A stretch of DNA of 24,835 nucleotides from Verrucomicrobiales bacterium (GTDB lineage Bacteria; Verrucomicrobiota; Verrucomicrobiia; Verrucomicrobiales; DEV007), in NCBI GenBank assembly GCA_017991025.1, contig JAGNMT010000007.1, positions 1-24,835 on the forward strand. The letters are read 5' to 3'. The notes below the pieces were generated by a model. The model searched no databases, was not told where the DNA came from, and worked only from the letters and a program-made list of their open reading frames with translations. The position numbers were made by a program, and so were the translations under genes. How positions within the stretch are numbered: the stretch's first letter is position 1; every line of letters starts with the position of its first letter. Of the stretch, positions 15,195 through 23,718 are shown in pieces.

Positions 15195-17097
15195 ATTTCC
15201 CGACATACCGACGGACCAGCTTCCGAAGGTCGATTCGGCAGCTGAACTGAAAAAGCTCCCGCTTGAGGATCTCCCGAAGCTGGCGGAGAACATCCGACGG
15301 ACGCTGATCAGCTCTCTCGCCAAGACCGGCGGGCACCTCGGACCGAATCTCGGGGTCGTCGAGCTCAGTATCGCGATGCATCGCATTTTCAGCACACCGG
15401 AGGACAAGTTTGTCTTTGATGTGAGCCACCAGGGTTACGTCCACAAAATGCTGACCGGCCGCTGGGACGAAATCCACACGATACGCCAGTATGAAGGCCT
15501 GAACGGTTTCCTCCTCCGCACCGAGAGTGAACATGACTGCTACGGGGCCGGTCACGCCGGGACCGCAGTCTCCGCCGCCCTCGGCATGGCGTCCGCTCGC
15601 GATCTCCTCGGAAAGAAGGATCATGTCGTCGCCGTAGCCGGAGACGCCGCCTTCACCTGTGGCCCGACCTTCGAGGCACTCAACAATATCGCCTCTTCCA
15701 CCAAACGATTCATTCTCGTCCTCAACGACAACGAATGGTCAATCGACCGGAACGTGGGTGCGATCGCAAAGTATTTCCACGCACTCCAGACAAGTTCCAC
15801 CTATTCGCACATCCACGAAAAGGCGGCCGAATTTGTCGAGCGCATCGCCGGCAAATCGATTCGCAGCATTGCCAAAAAAGTGGAGAGCGGCGCGAAGAAT
15901 CTACTTTTCCCCAACGTCCTTTTCGAAAAATTCGGGATTCATTATTACGGCCCCATCGACGGACACGACATTGATCTCCTCGTCAAGACCTTCGATTTCC
16001 TGAAAGATCAGGAAGAGCCCGTGATCCTGCATATTATCACCGAGAAAGGCCGCGGCTACGAGCCCGCCAAGGCCAATCCGATGAAGTTCCACGGCCTCGG
16101 TCCTTATAAAACCGAAACGGGGGAAACCCCGCCCGGAGGCGATCTCACCTTCTCGCAGATCTACGGGACCCATCTCGGGAAGTTTGCTTTAAAAGACGAC
16201 AAAATCGTTGCCGTCACCGCCGCAATGCCGAATGGCACCGGTCTTGTGGAATTCCAGAAAGTCGTTCCCGGGCGTTATTACGATGTCGGCATCGCCGAGG
16301 AGCATGCCGCCCTGTTTGCATGCGGTCAGGCAGTGCAGGGTCTGAAACCTTTCCTCACGATCTACTCAACCTTTTTCCAGCGCGCTTACGACATGGCGGT
16401 GCACGACATCGGGATTCAAAACCTCCCGATCCGTCTATGCATGGACCGCGCCGGCCTCAGCGGCGATGACGGACCGACCCACCACGGTCTTTTTGACATC
16501 GGCTACATGCGGCACATCCCGAACTGGACCTTCATGCAGGCCAAGGATGAAGACGAGTTTGTCGACATGCTCTGGACGATGGCCAACCACAACGCCGGGC
16601 CCACCGCGATCCGCTACCCTCGTGGTGCCGGGACCGGTGCCACGCCCAAGGCCGAGCCCCGAATTCTCGAGATCGGAAAAGCCGAAGTCGTTGCTGACGG
16701 GACCGACATCGCGCTGATCGGTCTTGGCAATATGTTCGAAATGGCCGAGGCGACTCGCGACCGGCTCGAGGCGATGGGTTATTCAGTGGCCCTGATCAAC
16801 CCGCGCTGGATCAAACCGCTCGACAAGGCCTGCCTCGAAAAATTTGCCGCCCAATGCCCGCTCGTGATGACTTTCGAAGATCATACGATCCAGAATGGAT
16901 TCGGAAGCGCGGTTATCGAGCACCTGAATGATGCCGGGCTGAAAACGCCGGTGGAACGTATCGGTTGGCCCGATCAGTTCATCGAACACGGGCGCGTCGA
17001 CATTCTCAGAGAAAAGCACGGCCTGACCGTGGAGAATGCCGTCAACAAGGCACTCAAGCATCTCCCGGCGCGGAAGAAGGCGGTGATCGCGGGGTAA
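15178..17097 (+). CDS. dxs: 1-deoxy-D-xylulose-5-phosphate synthase
   Basis: This 639-residue thiamine-diphosphate enzyme condenses pyruvate and glyceraldehyde 3-phosphate, the first step of the MEP isoprenoid pathway. GGHLGPNLGVVELSIAMHRI (51-70, H53) and GAGHAGTA (H126) are the usual active-site segments. The cofactor/metal motif reads GDAAFTCG (155-162) with NDNEW (183-187); most Dxs proteins have GDG there. The general base is E374 in GIAEEHA. The C-terminal transketolase domain ends KALKHLPARKKAV. Length is normal (about 620-640). ATG 15178 gives MENFFEFPDI and an overlap with xseB; a longer in-frame start at 14836 would read through the xseB coding region and is rejected. The gene converges on the histidine kinase with only 23 nt between stops and no recognisable terminator. 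Confidence 0.95.
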   Translation: MENFFEFPDIPTDQLPKVDSAAELKKLPLEDLPKLAENIRRTLISSLAKTGGHLGPNLGVVELSIAMHRIFSTPEDKFVFDVSHQGYVHKMLTGRWDEIHTIRQYEGLNGFLLRTESEHDCYGAGHAGTAVSAALGMASARDLLGKKDHVVAVAGDAAFTCGPTFEALNNIASSTKRFILVLNDNEWSIDRNVGAIAKYFHALQTSSTYSHIHEKAAEFVERIAGKSIRSIAKKVESGAKNLLFPNVLFEKFGIHYYGPIDGHDIDLLVKTFDFLKDQEEPVILHIITEKGRGYEPAKANPMKFHGLGPYKTETGETPPGGDLTFSQIYGTHLGKFALKDDKIVAVTAAMPNGTGLVEFQKVVPGRYYDVGIAEEHAALFACGQAVQGLKPFLTIYSTFFQRAYDMAVHDIGIQNLPIRLCMDRAGLSGDDGPTHHGLFDIGYMRHIPNWTFMQAKDEDEFVDMLWTMANHNAGPTAIRYPRGAGTGATPKAEPRILEIGKAEVVADGTDIALIGLGNMFEMAEATRDRLEAMGYSVALINPRWIKPLDKACLEKFAAQCPLVMTFEDHTIQNGFGSAVIEHLNDAGLKTPVERIGWPDQFIEHGRVDILREKHGLTVENAVNKALKHLPARKKAVIAG

Positions 17098-17120
17098 CCC
17101 GCCATTACCGGAAGCCGGAT

Positions 17121-18728
17121 CTACCTACCCTTCAAGCGAACCGCAAAACGGGTTTTCTCCGGCGTGGATTCCTCAAGAGCGAGCTGACCGCCGTGCCCTT
17201 CGATGATAGCTTTGGCAAGACTAAGCCCGAGCCCGAATCCATCGACGCCCCGGGAACGGGAGCGATCCGCCCGATAAAAGCGGTCAAAGATTCTCTCACG
17301 ATCCTCGTCGCTGATCCCCGGCCCTGAATTCTCCACCGTGACGAGAATCTCCGGTCCATTACGACTTGCGGCCACCCTGACAAAGCCACTTTCGACATTG
17401 AACTTGATCGCGTTATTGATCAGGTTAAGAAGGGCCTGCCGCAGCAGGACAGGATCGCCTGACACCTCGAGGTCTTGTTCAAAAGACGACTCAAAAGAGA
17501 CTCCGGCGGACTCCGTGAGGATCCCGGCATCTTCGGCCAGGGCATCCAGTTCACGGGAAAGTGAAACGACTTCCTCCTTGCGAATGAGGCCGCCGACATC
17601 CGCCTGGGCAAGCATCAAAAGACTGCCGATAATGGACTTGAGCCGGTTCAATTCCTCTCGCAGCACGAGGAGCGAACCTTCCTCCGATTGGCCGGGATCG
17701 CATGCGCGCAGAGCTGACTCGATCTCCCCTTGCATGACCGTGATCGGTGTTCTCAATTCGTGAGCCACGTCGGCGCTGAATCGACTCGCATGAGTAAAAC
17801 TCGTTTCAAGTCTGTCCATCATGTCATTGAGGACTTCGGTCAGTTTTTCAATCTCCGGATCGGAGTGCCGGTCCTGCGGCATCCGTTCACCCAGAGCCTG
17901 CACGGAGATACGCCCGGCCGTCGCGGTGATCTTGCGAAGCGGGCGCATCGCACGCTCCGCGACGAGCCATCCGCCACATCCGATCAAGAGCAGCGCAAGC
18001 GGGACCCCGAGAAAAAGCGCCTGTTTGAGCTGGCCGATGCCCGGATTGGAACGAGTGACATTCAAACCCGCGAGGACGGCATAGCCCCTTTCCTGAACAG
18101 CGATGAACCGCCAATTCCCCCCTCCACTTCCCGTGCTACAGAACTCAGTGAGCCGGGAGCCGTGATCGAGAGGTTCCCGTGGCGGAGGATCCCCTTCATA
18201 CCTTCTTTCTCCCCGGCCGTCGGGGCCGCCGGGCCCCATTCGAGGTGGAGGCCTTTCTCCGTCCGGCCGCCTCTCCGCTCCCGGTCCACCAAATCCTAAT
18301 GGCTCGTCATGGGGCGGGCCTCCCCTTCCACGAGCGGGTTCGGGGCGCCTTACGGGACTGGGATCCGGGACTGGAAATCCCTCGGGTAGCCCCGCCTCAA
18401 TCATGTCTGTCCACCCGACCGAGGCGATAAGACGACTTGCGGGAGGGTCATCTGCCTCTTCCGGGTATTCGCGGACACTCAAGGCAAGAATCCCCTCCCC
18501 GGTCTCATCCCCGTAGGTTGCTTCCAGCTGAGCTTCCATGGCATCCCTTTCCGTCCATGGATTCGCTTCACGAATCAGCCTCGAGGCGATGCCCTCCAGC
18601 CGCAAATCAACAGCCTCCTGAACTGCCCGCATCATCAAGTGCCACGAGACCGCACCAAGGCCGATGATGGCCACGCTCGATACGAGCGTTGAAATCAGAA
18701 TCAGTCTGGTTCGGAGAGAGCGCATCAT
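17121..18728 (-). CDS. CusS-like membrane sensor histidine kinase
   Basis: This is a 535-residue kinase. TM1 lies at about 8-30 and TM2 at about 235-257, with a periplasmic sensor between them, then a HAMP linker (about 258-315). The H-box is SADVAHELRTPIT (318-330, H323), the N-box NLINNAIKFN (435-444), and ATP-lid motifs VENSGPGIS and DGFGLGLSLAKAI follow. The gene starts 3 nt after the stop of the response regulator, so the pair is one operon. The order of catalytic motifs and the CusR-like partner suggest the CusS/CopS family. The periplasmic domain is unusual: residues about 118-188 are dominated by Pro, Gly and Arg (GRGGPPHDEP and similar), with few Met or His that could bind copper. 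The signal it senses is therefore uncertain. Confidence 0.92.
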   Translation of the reverse strand: MMRSLRTRLILISTLVSSVAIIGLGAVSWHLMMRAVQEAVDLRLEGIASRLIREANPWTERDAMEAQLEATYGDETGEGILALSVREYPEEADDPPASRLIASVGWTDMIEAGLPEGFPVPDPSPVRRPEPARGRGGPPHDEPLGFGGPGAERRPDGERPPPRMGPGGPDGRGERRYEGDPPPREPLDHGSRLTEFCSTGSGGGNWRFIAVQERGYAVLAGLNVTRSNPGIGQLKQALFLGVPLALLLIGCGGWLVAERAMRPLRKITATAGRISVQALGERMPQDRHSDPEIEKLTEVLNDMMDRLETSFTHASRFSADVAHELRTPITVMQGEIESALRACDPGQSEEGSLLVLREELNRLKSIIGSLLMLAQADVGGLIRKEEVVSLSRELDALAEDAGILTESAGVSFESSFEQDLEVSGDPVLLRQALLNLINNAIKFNVESGFVRVAASRNGPEILVTVENSGPGISDEDRERIFDRFYRADRSRSRGVDGFGLGLSLAKAIIEGHGGQLALEESTPEKTRFAVRLKGR

Positions 18729-18731
18729 GAA

Positions 18732-19406
18732 TCAGGCCGGCTTTCCAATGCGATAACCCACTCCCCTGACGGTCTCAATGAGCTTCACGGGAGAATCCCG
18801 GTCGACTTTCTTCCGAAGGCGCTGGATGTAGACATCGACGAGGTTCGTGTCCGGATCGAAGGTGTAACTCCATACATGCTCACAAATCTGCATGCGACTG
18901 AGAACCCGGCCGGGAGACCGCATCAAGTACTCCAGCAGGGAAAATTCGCGAACCGAGAGCATGACCTCCTCATCGCGACGCGTCACGACCCGGCTCACGA
19001 GGTTCATCGTGAGGTCCGCTACTTTCAAAAGATGACTCGACTCGCCGGCAGCACGCCTCACCACGGTATGGAGGCGGGCAATCAATTCCTCGATGTAGAA
19101 AGGTTTCGTCATGTAATCGTCCGCCCCGAGATTGAGCCCCTCGAGCCGCTCATCGAGTTCGCTCCGTGCCGTGAGAAGAATCACCGGAACGGAGAATCCC
19201 TTCTTCCGCAAGTTCTTGAGAATACTCAATCCATCACGCCCCGGAAGCATCACATCCAGGACGATGGCATCGTAGGGTTCTGTCAGGGCGAGGGCATAGC
19301 CATCATCTCCGTCGTTCGACACGTCCACGACAAAGCCCTGCTCCTTTAGCCCTTTGCCAATAAAGGAGGCGATGCGTTCCTGATCTTCAACAACGAGAAC
19401 TCTCAT
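18732..19406 (-). CDS. CusR/CopR-like OmpR-family response regulator
   Basis: This 224-residue regulator has a receiver domain with D7-D8 type acidic pocket (VVEDQE), phospho-acceptor D51 (VLDVMLPGRDG) and K101 (YMTKPF). A winged-helix output domain ends with VWSYTFDPDTNLVDVYIQRL, then RKKVD, very close to the recognition region of CusR/CopR proteins. ATG 19406 gives MRVLVVEDQE, the standard start; an in-frame GTG at 19478 would add 24 non-conserved residues overlapping the peroxidase stop. It lies 68 nt downstream of the peroxidase gene on the same strand. It probably binds the palindrome at 21361 and so controls its own operon, an inference from that site's match to copper-box sequence. Confidence 0.94.
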   Translation of the reverse strand: MRVLVVEDQERIASFIGKGLKEQGFVVDVSNDGDDGYALALTEPYDAIVLDVMLPGRDGLSILKNLRKKGFSVPVILLTARSELDERLEGLNLGADDYMTKPFYIEELIARLHTVVRRAAGESSHLLKVADLTMNLVSRVVTRRDEEVMLSVREFSLLEYLMRSPGRVLSRMQICEHVWSYTFDPDTNLVDVYIQRLRKKVDRDSPVKLIETVRGVGYRIGKPA

Positions 19407-19440
19407 AGAGGCGTCGAGCCAGTTGCCAGCATTACGGGGG

Positions 19441-19467
19441 AAGGGAAATCCTTCAAGGGAAATTCCC
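19441..19467. repeat. short tandem motif between peroxidase and response regulator genes
   Basis: AAGGGAAATCC (19441-19451) is followed after 3 nt by AAGGGAAATTCC (19455-19466). The second copy also forms an 11-nt dyad GGGAAATTCCC (19457-19467). It sits in the 68-nt gap between the two genes. It could be a small processing or pausing structure in the operon mRNA, or chance. Confidence 0.3.
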
Positions 19468-19474
19468 TCCAAAA

Positions 19475-21316
19475 TCACCGGGGACCGCCCCCGGGTCCGT
19501 TTCCACTGCCCGGCACTGCGCCGCCCGGACCAATTTGAATGACGCCAGGGGGCGTCGCGCCTTTTACTCTCCAGGGATTCTCCGGAATCTCGTTCGCGAT
19601 TTCTGTATTCCGACGAATGATCTTCGTTAACGTTTGTTGCTCGACGAGTTGTTGCAGTTCACGGTTCAGGTGATTCTGATACCAGAAGCGGTCGCCATCC
19701 CGCAGACGGGTGAACTGATCTCTCAGCACGGCCGATACCGTCTCCCCGACGATACCTCCGCGCCAGGCTGCCTCGGCAAGACCGCCGACCCAGACATCGA
19801 CTTCATCGACACTCTTATAGATACTGGCAAGCCGTTTCCCGACTTCAGCGTTCCGGTTGATCCCGCGAAAATCACCGACGGGTTTGAGTCCGAAGTTTTT
19901 GCGCACCTCGTTGTAACCGGGGAGACCATGATCGCGACCCCGCTGAATGTTCAATGAGGCGAGATCAAATCCGCCCGCTCCGGGAGAACCGAAGAGAAAA
20001 TTACGGACGGCGTCTACGACCATCGTGTCAATTTCCTGGGCAGGCTGATGAACAAGCCCTCGAACAATGGGATCAATCCCCCCCTCATCGATGATTTTCG
20101 CCGGACTGAAAAATGTGGCAGCAAGATCGAGATTACCCTTGTCTATAACCCTAAGGCGGCGATCAAGGCGTTGAATCTGCGGAGAAAGCATTGTGTGCCC
20201 GAAACGAAAAGAGGCGGTGGCAAACACGTTGACGATGCCGGGATTAACCTCGGCTCGATAGCCGCGGTAGGGCGGCAACCCCTCCGGCCCGAGTAGAATC
20301 GGGAGGAACTCACGGTAGGTGATAACCTGCATTTCCCCCCCGACGATGGCCCTGGCCGACTCATAGATTGCCTCTTCGCCGAGAGCCGGATTTGCCTTGG
20401 CGATGGCCGCGGCCCAGTAGTTATGTTCTCTGGCAAAAATCGTATGCAATGAAGTCAACGCGACCTGCTCATTCGCCCGAAAGTCGCCCGCGACAAAGAA
20501 ATTCGGTGCTTTTGCGGAAGGGGCATTGTCAAGACCGTCGACATTGAAGGGCAACAGATTGCCCTTGCTCATCTTAAGGCGGCCCGTTCCATCAAGGGTC
20601 CGCAAGGCCTTCGCCCGCGCTTCGTCCGAACCGTAGACATTCGAGGCGTCAATAAACGCGGTGATCTCATTAAATTGCTGACGGACGCCATTGATGAGTT
20701 CACCGTGAGAGCGCTCCAGCGGGATCTCCGATTTCCCCGTGTTTTTCGGATCAAAGAACGGGTCACCCGCCGGAACCTTGATGTTGAAGGGTTCCACCTC
20801 GTCACTGACCGGAGTAAGCGTCAGGTCATGATCCAGAAACTGGCCCCACTGCCAGACGAGGTCAGAGACGAAGTGCCGATTCGGAATCGATTCCTTCTGT
20901 GCCGCGACCGCATTGCTGATCTCACGGGCACCCGGCCTCTTCGCACCGGAGGGAAAGCTTATTCCATCCGCGTAATCGACCGTCGTCTTTCTCAACAGGG
21001 GAATCCCCGGCGTCCCCCATTCGGGATTTGCCTTATTATTCCCGAGTCCAGTGATGGTCCGGAACTCCCCGGGAAAAGTGATCGTTCGAAGCCCCATCTT
21101 GAGGTCCTCCGGTTTTTGGCGGTTTAAAACATCCCCCCTCTCACCGCCCTCAATGGGTTTGCGAAAATTGGTCGGCGATTCTTTCAGTTTCGGCTGCTGC
21201 GCGTCGGCATGTCCCGCTCCGGAAAGGAATAATGCCAGAGATAGATAGAGAACCCCGACTCGGCCGGGATTATGATGAACGACAAAGGGTTTCAGAATCG
21301 GGGAAGTCTTTTTCAT
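19475..21316 (-). CDS. secreted animal-type haem peroxidase
   Basis: This 613-residue protein belongs to the peroxidase-cyclooxygenase superfamily (An_peroxidase), which includes bacterial peroxicins. A signal peptide (about 1-40, ending GHADAQ) indicates export. The distal haem site is WQWGQFLDHDLTLTP (D162, H163), the substrate-side arginine lies in FRANEQVALTSLHTIFAREH, and the proximal histidine is in FATASFRFGHTMLSP. NIQRGRDHGLPGYN is a further family signature. All core catalytic residues are present. The C-terminal tail is Gly/Pro-rich (GPGGAVPGSGNGPGGGPR). It likely oxidises halide or organic donors with H2O2 outside the cytoplasm. The start ATG 21316 has GGAG close upstream. It heads an operon with the two-component genes, and a palindromic operator lies 44 nt upstream of its ATG. 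Confidence 0.92.
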   Translation of the reverse strand: MKKTSPILKPFVVHHNPGRVGVLYLSLALFLSGAGHADAQQPKLKESPTNFRKPIEGGERGDVLNRQKPEDLKMGLRTITFPGEFRTITGLGNNKANPEWGTPGIPLLRKTTVDYADGISFPSGAKRPGAREISNAVAAQKESIPNRHFVSDLVWQWGQFLDHDLTLTPVSDEVEPFNIKVPAGDPFFDPKNTGKSEIPLERSHGELINGVRQQFNEITAFIDASNVYGSDEARAKALRTLDGTGRLKMSKGNLLPFNVDGLDNAPSAKAPNFFVAGDFRANEQVALTSLHTIFAREHNYWAAAIAKANPALGEEAIYESARAIVGGEMQVITYREFLPILLGPEGLPPYRGYRAEVNPGIVNVFATASFRFGHTMLSPQIQRLDRRLRVIDKGNLDLAATFFSPAKIIDEGGIDPIVRGLVHQPAQEIDTMVVDAVRNFLFGSPGAGGFDLASLNIQRGRDHGLPGYNEVRKNFGLKPVGDFRGINRNAEVGKRLASIYKSVDEVDVWVGGLAEAAWRGGIVGETVSAVLRDQFTRLRDGDRFWYQNHLNRELQQLVEQQTLTKIIRRNTEIANEIPENPWRVKGATPPGVIQIGPGGAVPGSGNGPGGGPR

Positions 21317-21360
21317 ACTCCAATGATGACTGGGAGGGGTGACAAAACGGGCGTTAGAAT

Positions 21361-21378
21361 CATGACAAATTTGTCATG
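21361..21378. promoter_or_regulatory. copper-box-like palindromic operator
   Basis: CATGACAAATTTGTCATG is a perfect 18-bp palindrome between the divergent peroxidase (ATG 21316, minus) and hydrolase (ATG 21495, plus). Its core fits ATGACAANNTTGTCAT, the CusR/PcoR copper box of enterobacteria. A further half-site TGACAAAA lies at 21340-21347, 23 nt away. The operon encodes a CusR-like regulator, so autoregulation is likely. No clear -10/-35 pair for the peroxidase was settled. Confidence 0.75.
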
Positions 21379-21451
21379 CTTGGAATTCTCCTTTTCGAAC
21401 CAGCAATCAGCCTCTCCCGACCGACCGCAGCGTTTCCCGCCGTTTGGAAGA

Positions 21452-21480
21452 TTGACTCCCACGCGCCCGCTACGTAGACT
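21452..21480 (+). promoter_or_regulatory. promoter for the alpha/beta hydrolase
   Basis: TTGACT (21452-21457), a 17-nt spacer and TAGACT (21475-21480) match the sigma-70 consensus at 5/6 and 4/6. Transcription would start near 21487, only about 8 nt before the ATG at 21495, implying a nearly leaderless mRNA. Confidence 0.45.
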
Positions 21481-21494
21481 CCATACATCACAAG

Positions 21495-22544
21495 ATGAAC
21501 CCGCCTGATCGACGCACTCTATTAAAACAGGCCGCCGCCGCTTCACTCCTCGCCGGACTGGGGGCAACCCAGGCCTTCCCCCGCTCATCCGAAAACACCC
21601 CTGACATGACACCGGAACAAATGCGCGACCAGTTACAACGCTGCCTGGGTGGCCCCTGGTCTGATGCCGGTCCGCTCAATACCGTCACTCATGAGACGAT
21701 TCAAAAAGACGGCTATCGCATTGAATCGCTCAGTTATGAGGCGGAACCGGGTGACTCCATTCCCGCGATGTTGCTGATCCCCGACGAAGTCACTACCTCC
21801 CGGCCCGCACCCGCTATCGCGATCTGGCATCAGCACAATGGAGAATATCACCTCGGCAAAAGCGAACCTGCCGGTCTCGCAGGCAACCCTATGCACCACA
21901 CCGGCGTCGCCCTTGCCAAAGAGGGATACGTCGTAATGTGTCCCGACGCCCTCTGTTTTGAAGAACGTCAGGATCCCTCCGGAATTCAACCGGGCGGCAA
22001 TTTCGAACGCTTCGAGTTCCTGCGTTATATCGTTAACGGAAAAAGCATGGCCTGGAAGAACATCCTCGACATGCGGCGCGCCATCGATTTTCTTGTTTCG
22101 CGCCCCGAAGTAAAAACGGACCGCCTCGGCTGTTACGGGCATTCGATGGGATCGACACACACCTGGCTGGTAGGCCCCTTCGAACCCCGACTGCGGGCAC
22201 TCGTCGGAAACTGCTGCCTGCCCACCTATTCGGCCATCCACGAACACCACTTGCTCCACTGTTTCCCGAACTTTGTCCCCGGTTGGCTCCAGTACGGCGA
22301 CACCCCCGATATCGCCGCGCTCATTGCCCCGCGCGCCCTGCACTTGAACCTCGGCGAGACAGATGACGGCAGCCCCATCGTACACGCCCGCACCGGCATC
22401 GCCCGAATCGCAGCCGCTTACGCGTCAGCAAAAAGTGCGGACCAATTCAGCCATTTCATCGAGCCTGCGACCGGCCACGTGCTGTCAGAAGCGATGTGGG
22501 AGAGGACGAAGGCATGCTTTGCCAGACATTTGCAGCAAGCCTGA
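21495..22544 (+). CDS. Tat-exported alpha/beta hydrolase, dienelactone-hydrolase type
   Basis: This 349-residue protein begins with a twin-arginine-type signal (RRTLLKQAAAASLLAGLGAT, 6-25). The alpha/beta-hydrolase nucleophile elbow is GHSMGS (215-220, S217), the acid is probably D290 or D291 (LGETDDGSP), and the histidine is H328 (ATGHVL). The long N-terminal part with WHQHNGEYHLGKSEPAG resembles acetyl-xylan esterase or Abhydrolase_7-like proteins common in Verrucomicrobia and Planctomycetes. It probably cleaves carbohydrate esters in the periplasm; the substrate is unproven. It is divergent from the peroxidase operon and may share the palindromic operator. It converges on the DUF151 gene with 12 nt between them. 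Confidence 0.87.
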   Translation: MNPPDRRTLLKQAAAASLLAGLGATQAFPRSSENTPDMTPEQMRDQLQRCLGGPWSDAGPLNTVTHETIQKDGYRIESLSYEAEPGDSIPAMLLIPDEVTTSRPAPAIAIWHQHNGEYHLGKSEPAGLAGNPMHHTGVALAKEGYVVMCPDALCFEERQDPSGIQPGGNFERFEFLRYIVNGKSMAWKNILDMRRAIDFLVSRPEVKTDRLGCYGHSMGSTHTWLVGPFEPRLRALVGNCCLPTYSAIHEHHLLHCFPNFVPGWLQYGDTPDIAALIAPRALHLNLGETDDGSPIVHARTGIARIAAAYASAKSADQFSHFIEPATGHVLSEAMWERTKACFARHLQQA

Positions 22545-22556
22545 TGACGACAGACT

Positions 22557-23033
22557 CTAAAGCCCCGGAAAGGTTTGGTCCTGCTCGCCGCTAGCTTCCT
22601 GCATCTTTTTAAGGACAATCGACATATCTTCGACTGCCTCCCAGACGTGAGAAGCGACATAAATCGGTGCCTCCGCCTGCACCGCAAGCGCGATGCTGTC
22701 ACTCGGGCGGGCATCGATCTCGATGATTTTGCGCTCCTCCAGTTCATTTTCCGCGACAATAATGAGCCGGGCGAAAAAAACGGTGTCGGTAAAATCATTA
22801 ATGACGACCCTTTCGACGCGGGCACCGAGAGCCGTCAGCACATCGCCAAAAAGATCATGGGTCTGCGGGCGCGGTTTCGGCGTCCCGTGAAGAAACATAT
22901 TAATCGCCGAGCCTACAGAATGATCCACGTAGATCACGAAGACCTTTTCCGCGTTTCCCAGAAAAACGGCCGAACCCGCACTTGTCGCGAGAACACTCTT
23001 CACCTCAACCTGGACCACCGATTTATCCATCAT
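22557..23033 (-). CDS. bifunctional nuclease family (DUF151) protein
   Basis: This protein of about 158 residues belongs to DUF151/BFN. Visible marks are VFVIYVDHSVGSAINMFL, the segment RPQTHDLFGDVLTALGARVE and IDARPSDSIALAVQAEAPIY, the strongest family signature. Plant members have nuclease activity, but the role of bacterial ones is unclear; several occur with a UVR domain, which is absent here. ATG 23033 (MMDKSVVQVEV) follows AGGAAA; a start at 23048 (MGNRKM) is possible. It lies 58 nt downstream of the carbonic anhydrase gene on the same strand and is probably cotranscribed with it. Confidence 0.87.
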   Translation of the reverse strand: MMDKSVVQVEVKSVLATSAGSAVFLGNAEKVFVIYVDHSVGSAINMFLHGTPKPRPQTHDLFGDVLTALGARVERVVINDFTDTVFFARLIIVAENELEERKIIEIDARPSDSIALAVQAEAPIYVASHVWEAVEDMSIVLKKMQEASGEQDQTFPGL

Positions 23034-23091
23034 TTTCCTATTACCCAACTATGGCGATCATTTTGCCAATTCGCAAACAGTCAGTCTCTTA

Positions 23092-23658
23092 TTAAGTGCC
23101 TGACTTGTGGACTTCACAATCTCCTGTTCCCGTTCCGGCATGAAAGGCGCGATGCTCCTCCGCGACCCTGACATATTTTTCCGCCCACCCGCGAATGGCA
23201 TGCTGCTCTTCGATCATCAGTGACCTCACCACCCGACCCGGCGAGCCCATCACGAGTGACCCGGGCGGGACAATCATCCCCTTTAGAATAAGGGTTCCAG
23301 CAGCAACAATACTGCGCGATCCGATGCGAGCCCCATCCATAACAATGGCCCCCATTCCGATCAGCACTTCGTCCTCGATCTCACACGCGTGCAGCAGCGC
23401 CCTGTGCCCGACAGTCACATAACTACCGACAAAGGTGCCGAGATCACTTGAAAGATGAATGATCGTTCCATCCTGAATGTTGGTACCCGCCCCGATTACA
23501 ATGCGCTGAATATCAGCACGCAGAACACATTGATACCAGACGCTGGAATACTCCCCGAGATCGATATCCCCGATCAGCATCGCACCCGGAGCGACGTAAG
23601 CATCGGGATGTACACGAGGAGAAGAAATGAGATGATTACAGACCGGTGACGGGTTCAT
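23092..23658 (-). CDS. gamma-type carbonic anhydrase family protein
   Basis: This 188-residue left-handed beta-helix (hexapeptide) protein resembles YrdA/PaaY and Cam. SSVWYQCVLRADIQRIVIG (38-56) carries the conserved R47 and D49, NIQDGTIIH (60-68) supplies Q62, D63 and metal ligand H68, and VGHRALLHACEI supplies H85 and H90. All three zinc-ligand histidines are present. It is a short form without the acidic loop of Cam, so whether it hydrates CO2 or acts as an acyl-CoA thioesterase-like or scaffold protein is open. The helical C-terminus (about 155-180) is typical. The start ATG 23658 begins MNPSPVCNHL; it is divergent from the HU gene. Confidence 0.92.
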   Translation of the reverse strand: MNPSPVCNHLISSPRVHPDAYVAPGAMLIGDIDLGEYSSVWYQCVLRADIQRIVIGAGTNIQDGTIIHLSSDLGTFVGSYVTVGHRALLHACEIEDEVLIGMGAIVMDGARIGSRSIVAAGTLILKGMIVPPGSLVMGSPGRVVRSLMIEEQHAIRGWAEKYVRVAEEHRAFHAGTGTGDCEVHKSGT

Positions 23659-23718
23659 GGCAAAAGGGGAAACGGTTGAAAAAACGGCTTTTTGATTCGA
23701 AAACGTGTAATTTTAGGC

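Noticed and set aside
17098..17120. Terminator between convergent dxs and kinase genes
   Set aside because: Only a 4-bp CCGG-AAG-CCGG repeat is present, with no T-run.
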